Source: Caprella mutica
Lineage: Eukaryota > Arthropoda > Malacostraca > Amphipoda > Caprellidae
Direction of reading: 5' to 3'
DNA length: 64,000 nt
Assembly: GCA_947561585.1 (NCBI GenBank)
Contig: CANNZV010003155.1
Coordinates: 1-64,000 of the forward strand
Shown: piece by piece, positions 62,336-64,000 of the stretch
Position numbering within the stretch: the first letter of the stretch is position 1
Layout of the letters: every line of letters starts with the position of its first letter
Translations under genes and position numbers: made by a program
Notes under the pieces: model-generated
The model's input: the letters and a program-made list of their open reading frames with translations, nothing else
What the model was told of the DNA's origin: nothing
Database searches by the model: none

Positions 62336-63948
62336 CACTACCGGCCAAAATTTTGGGACAGTTAAGTATTTTTTAAGTTTCTTCAGAAGTTTCGACGAGA
62401 TTCAGACCAAACTTACATATATTGTAACTACCCCTTATGTTGATTGTCTGTGTAAATTACAGTTCATTGTAAATGACAGAAAAAAAGTTATGAAAATTTC
62501 AATTTTTATTTTGTAATCAAAGTGGCCAAAACCGAGGGACAAAACAAAGAATATAATTTATTCTGGACTGTGTTGTGAGTTTTTTTAACTTATCTAAGTA
62601 CAAAAATTAAGAATAAGTCGATTACATTACTGTACAGTTATTGCAACTGGTCCTACCATCGACATGACACATAAAGTTGATTCTTCTGTCATAAAATCAA
62701 TTATCGAACTTCTTGGAAAGAATCATTCGATACGGAAGATAGCTGATGACTTGAAACTGTCGAAAAGTGCCGTCAGGAGAATTTTAAAGGGTTCCAAGGA
62801 TACTGGGAAAATTTTAGCTCCTAGGAAAAAGAGCCGACCTCGAATAACTTCTTCTAGACAAAATTGATTGATTAAGAATATGGCACTGAACGATAGTTTT
62901 CAGACAGCTGCCAGAATATCTCGTGAAGTAAATGCCTCTCATGACATGAAAGCATTTCGTAGAACAATATCAAGACGTCTGAATGTAATTCGTCTGTTTG
63001 CAAGATTACCAGCGAAGAAGCCGGTGGTAAGCAACAAGAACAAGAAACACAGGTTAAGCTTTGCTCAAGATCATGTGCTGTGGACAGAAGATCAGTAACA
63101 AAATGTTTTTTCTCTGATGAAAGTAAGTTTAATGTGTTTAGATCTGACGGGAAGGAATTTCTGAGAAGGTTTGTTGGTGGATGGCTAAATTAACAATGTA
63201 CAAAGAGAATAGTTAGGTTCGGTGTGGTTGCGTAATGGTGGTTGGAATGATTTTGCAAGATGGAGCGACTGATCTGTTCTGGCTAATCACCAGAGTTAGT
63301 GGAACAATATACAGGAACCCGTTGTTAGATCATGTCATCCAAACAATTCGAAATTCTGAGTGTGAAAGCCCTATTTTCATACAGAATAACGCACCATGCC
63401 ACAAGGCTAAGCATGTAATGGAATTTTTGAAAGAGCCCACTTGAATGTTTTGGATTGGCCTCCTCAATGTCCGGACCTAAACCCTATTGAGAACCTATGG
63501 TCCACTATGTGGAACCGTGCGAGGGCCAGAAACCCTGTCAATACTAATAATTTTTTGGCTGAAACATCAAGAGGATTAGGCAAAAGTTTTTCGTGATGAA
63601 TGTCATGATCTCATTCAAACTTGCAGTAGAAGGTGTACTGCAGTGATAGAAAATAAAGGGTTGTTTACCAGAGATTGATTGAATATCATCAAACTTTTGC
63701 ATTCTTTTGATTTAATGCTGTTACATCAAATTTTCTTTGTTTTGTCCGACAGTTTTGGGCACTATAATTCCTAAATAAAAATTGATATGGTCATAACGTT
63801 TTTTCTATCATTTACAATGAACTGTATTTAATACATAGTATCAATATAAGAGGTAGTTACAATATCTGTAAGTTTGGTCTTAATCCTGTTAACAGTTCTG
63901 GAGAAATTAAAAAAATACTGAACTGTCCCAGATTTTTGGCCGGTAGTG
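62336..63948 (+). mobile_element. Tc1-type transposon, full length (1613 bp), TA target duplication
   Basis: CACTACCGGCCAAAATTTTG at 62336 is mirrored by a right end finishing TTTTTGGCCGGTAGTG at 63948; TIRs continue inward past GGGACAGTT and AGTATTTTTTAA. TA flanks at 62334-62335 and 63949-63950. A broken transposase lies on the + strand. Ends remain good enough to be moved in trans. Confidence 0.95.
62664..63678 (+). pseudogene. Tc1-like DD34E transposase, inactive
   Basis: ATG at 62664 opens an HTH DNA-binding region (KNHSIRKIADDLKLSKSAV, then RRILKGS and a basic RKKSRPR). An in-frame TGA at 62865-62867 interrupts it; the frame continues to 63096 (QTAARISREV, RLSFAQDHVLWTEDQ). After frame changes come SDESKFNVFRSDG (first Asp), PIFIQNNAPCHKA (second Asp of the usual QDNA replaced by Asn) and DWPPQCPDLNPIENLW (Glu present). 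The end reads CTAVIENKGLFTRD with stop at 63676. Several breaks plus the Asp-to-Asn change show it is dead. Confidence 0.9.
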
Positions 63949-64000
63949 TATATGTAAAGATGCATAAAAAATTTAAGACAATTTGTGGCAGACTAAACTA

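Overview
This is AT-rich animal nuclear DNA. The evidence is a spliced gene with canonical intron borders, megasatellite-like tandem arrays, several metazoan transposon superfamilies and non-LTR retrotransposons. The transposon mix and the protein suggest an invertebrate, probably an arthropod; the sequence alone does not give a species. There is no sign of an operon, plasmid, phage or CRISPR.

The only host gene I can support is one alpha-(1,3)-fucosyltransferase (glycosyltransferase family 10, closest in motif pattern to invertebrate FucT-C-like proteins). It lies on the + strand and spans almost the whole window. Nine exons (3526-3629, 27367-27541, 27671-27769, 31401-31576, 31650-31790, 52820-52945, 53103-53288, 60728-60886, 61028-61193) join in one frame to 443 codons from the transmembrane anchor to the stop; an AATAAA follows at 61371. 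The exon holding the start codon was not found and is probably left of the window. Only about 2.3% of the 57.7-kb span is coding.

The introns are either tiny (129, 73, 157 and 141 bp) or huge (23.7, 3.6, 21.0 and 7.4 kb), and the huge ones hold nearly all the mobile and repeated DNA. Intron 1 (3630-27366) has MITEs, a 23-bp array, a 2.6-kb array of 28-bp units, a 4.1-kb TIR element, a decayed P-superfamily transposon inserted in a 27-bp minisatellite, two nested fold-back elements with tandem-array arms, a decayed mariner-like element and a LINE endonuclease fragment. Intron 5 (31791-52819) is a stack of insertions: a fold-back element, an RLE-type LINE split into two halves, a CAGGTAAC-ended element inside the LINE, and a TIR element with a 5.68-kb near-identical tandem duplication inside that. 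Intron 7 (53289-60727) holds another set of nested inverted-repeat elements. Downstream of the gene lie a hAT-type MITE with exact 8-bp target duplications and a full-length but dead Tc1 element with intact TIRs.

The most unusual pattern is architectural. At least five sequence-unrelated elements share one plan: inverted arms made of short (about 14-17 bp) tandem units around a core of about 1-2 kb, often nested in one another. No intact transposase was found for them in this window.
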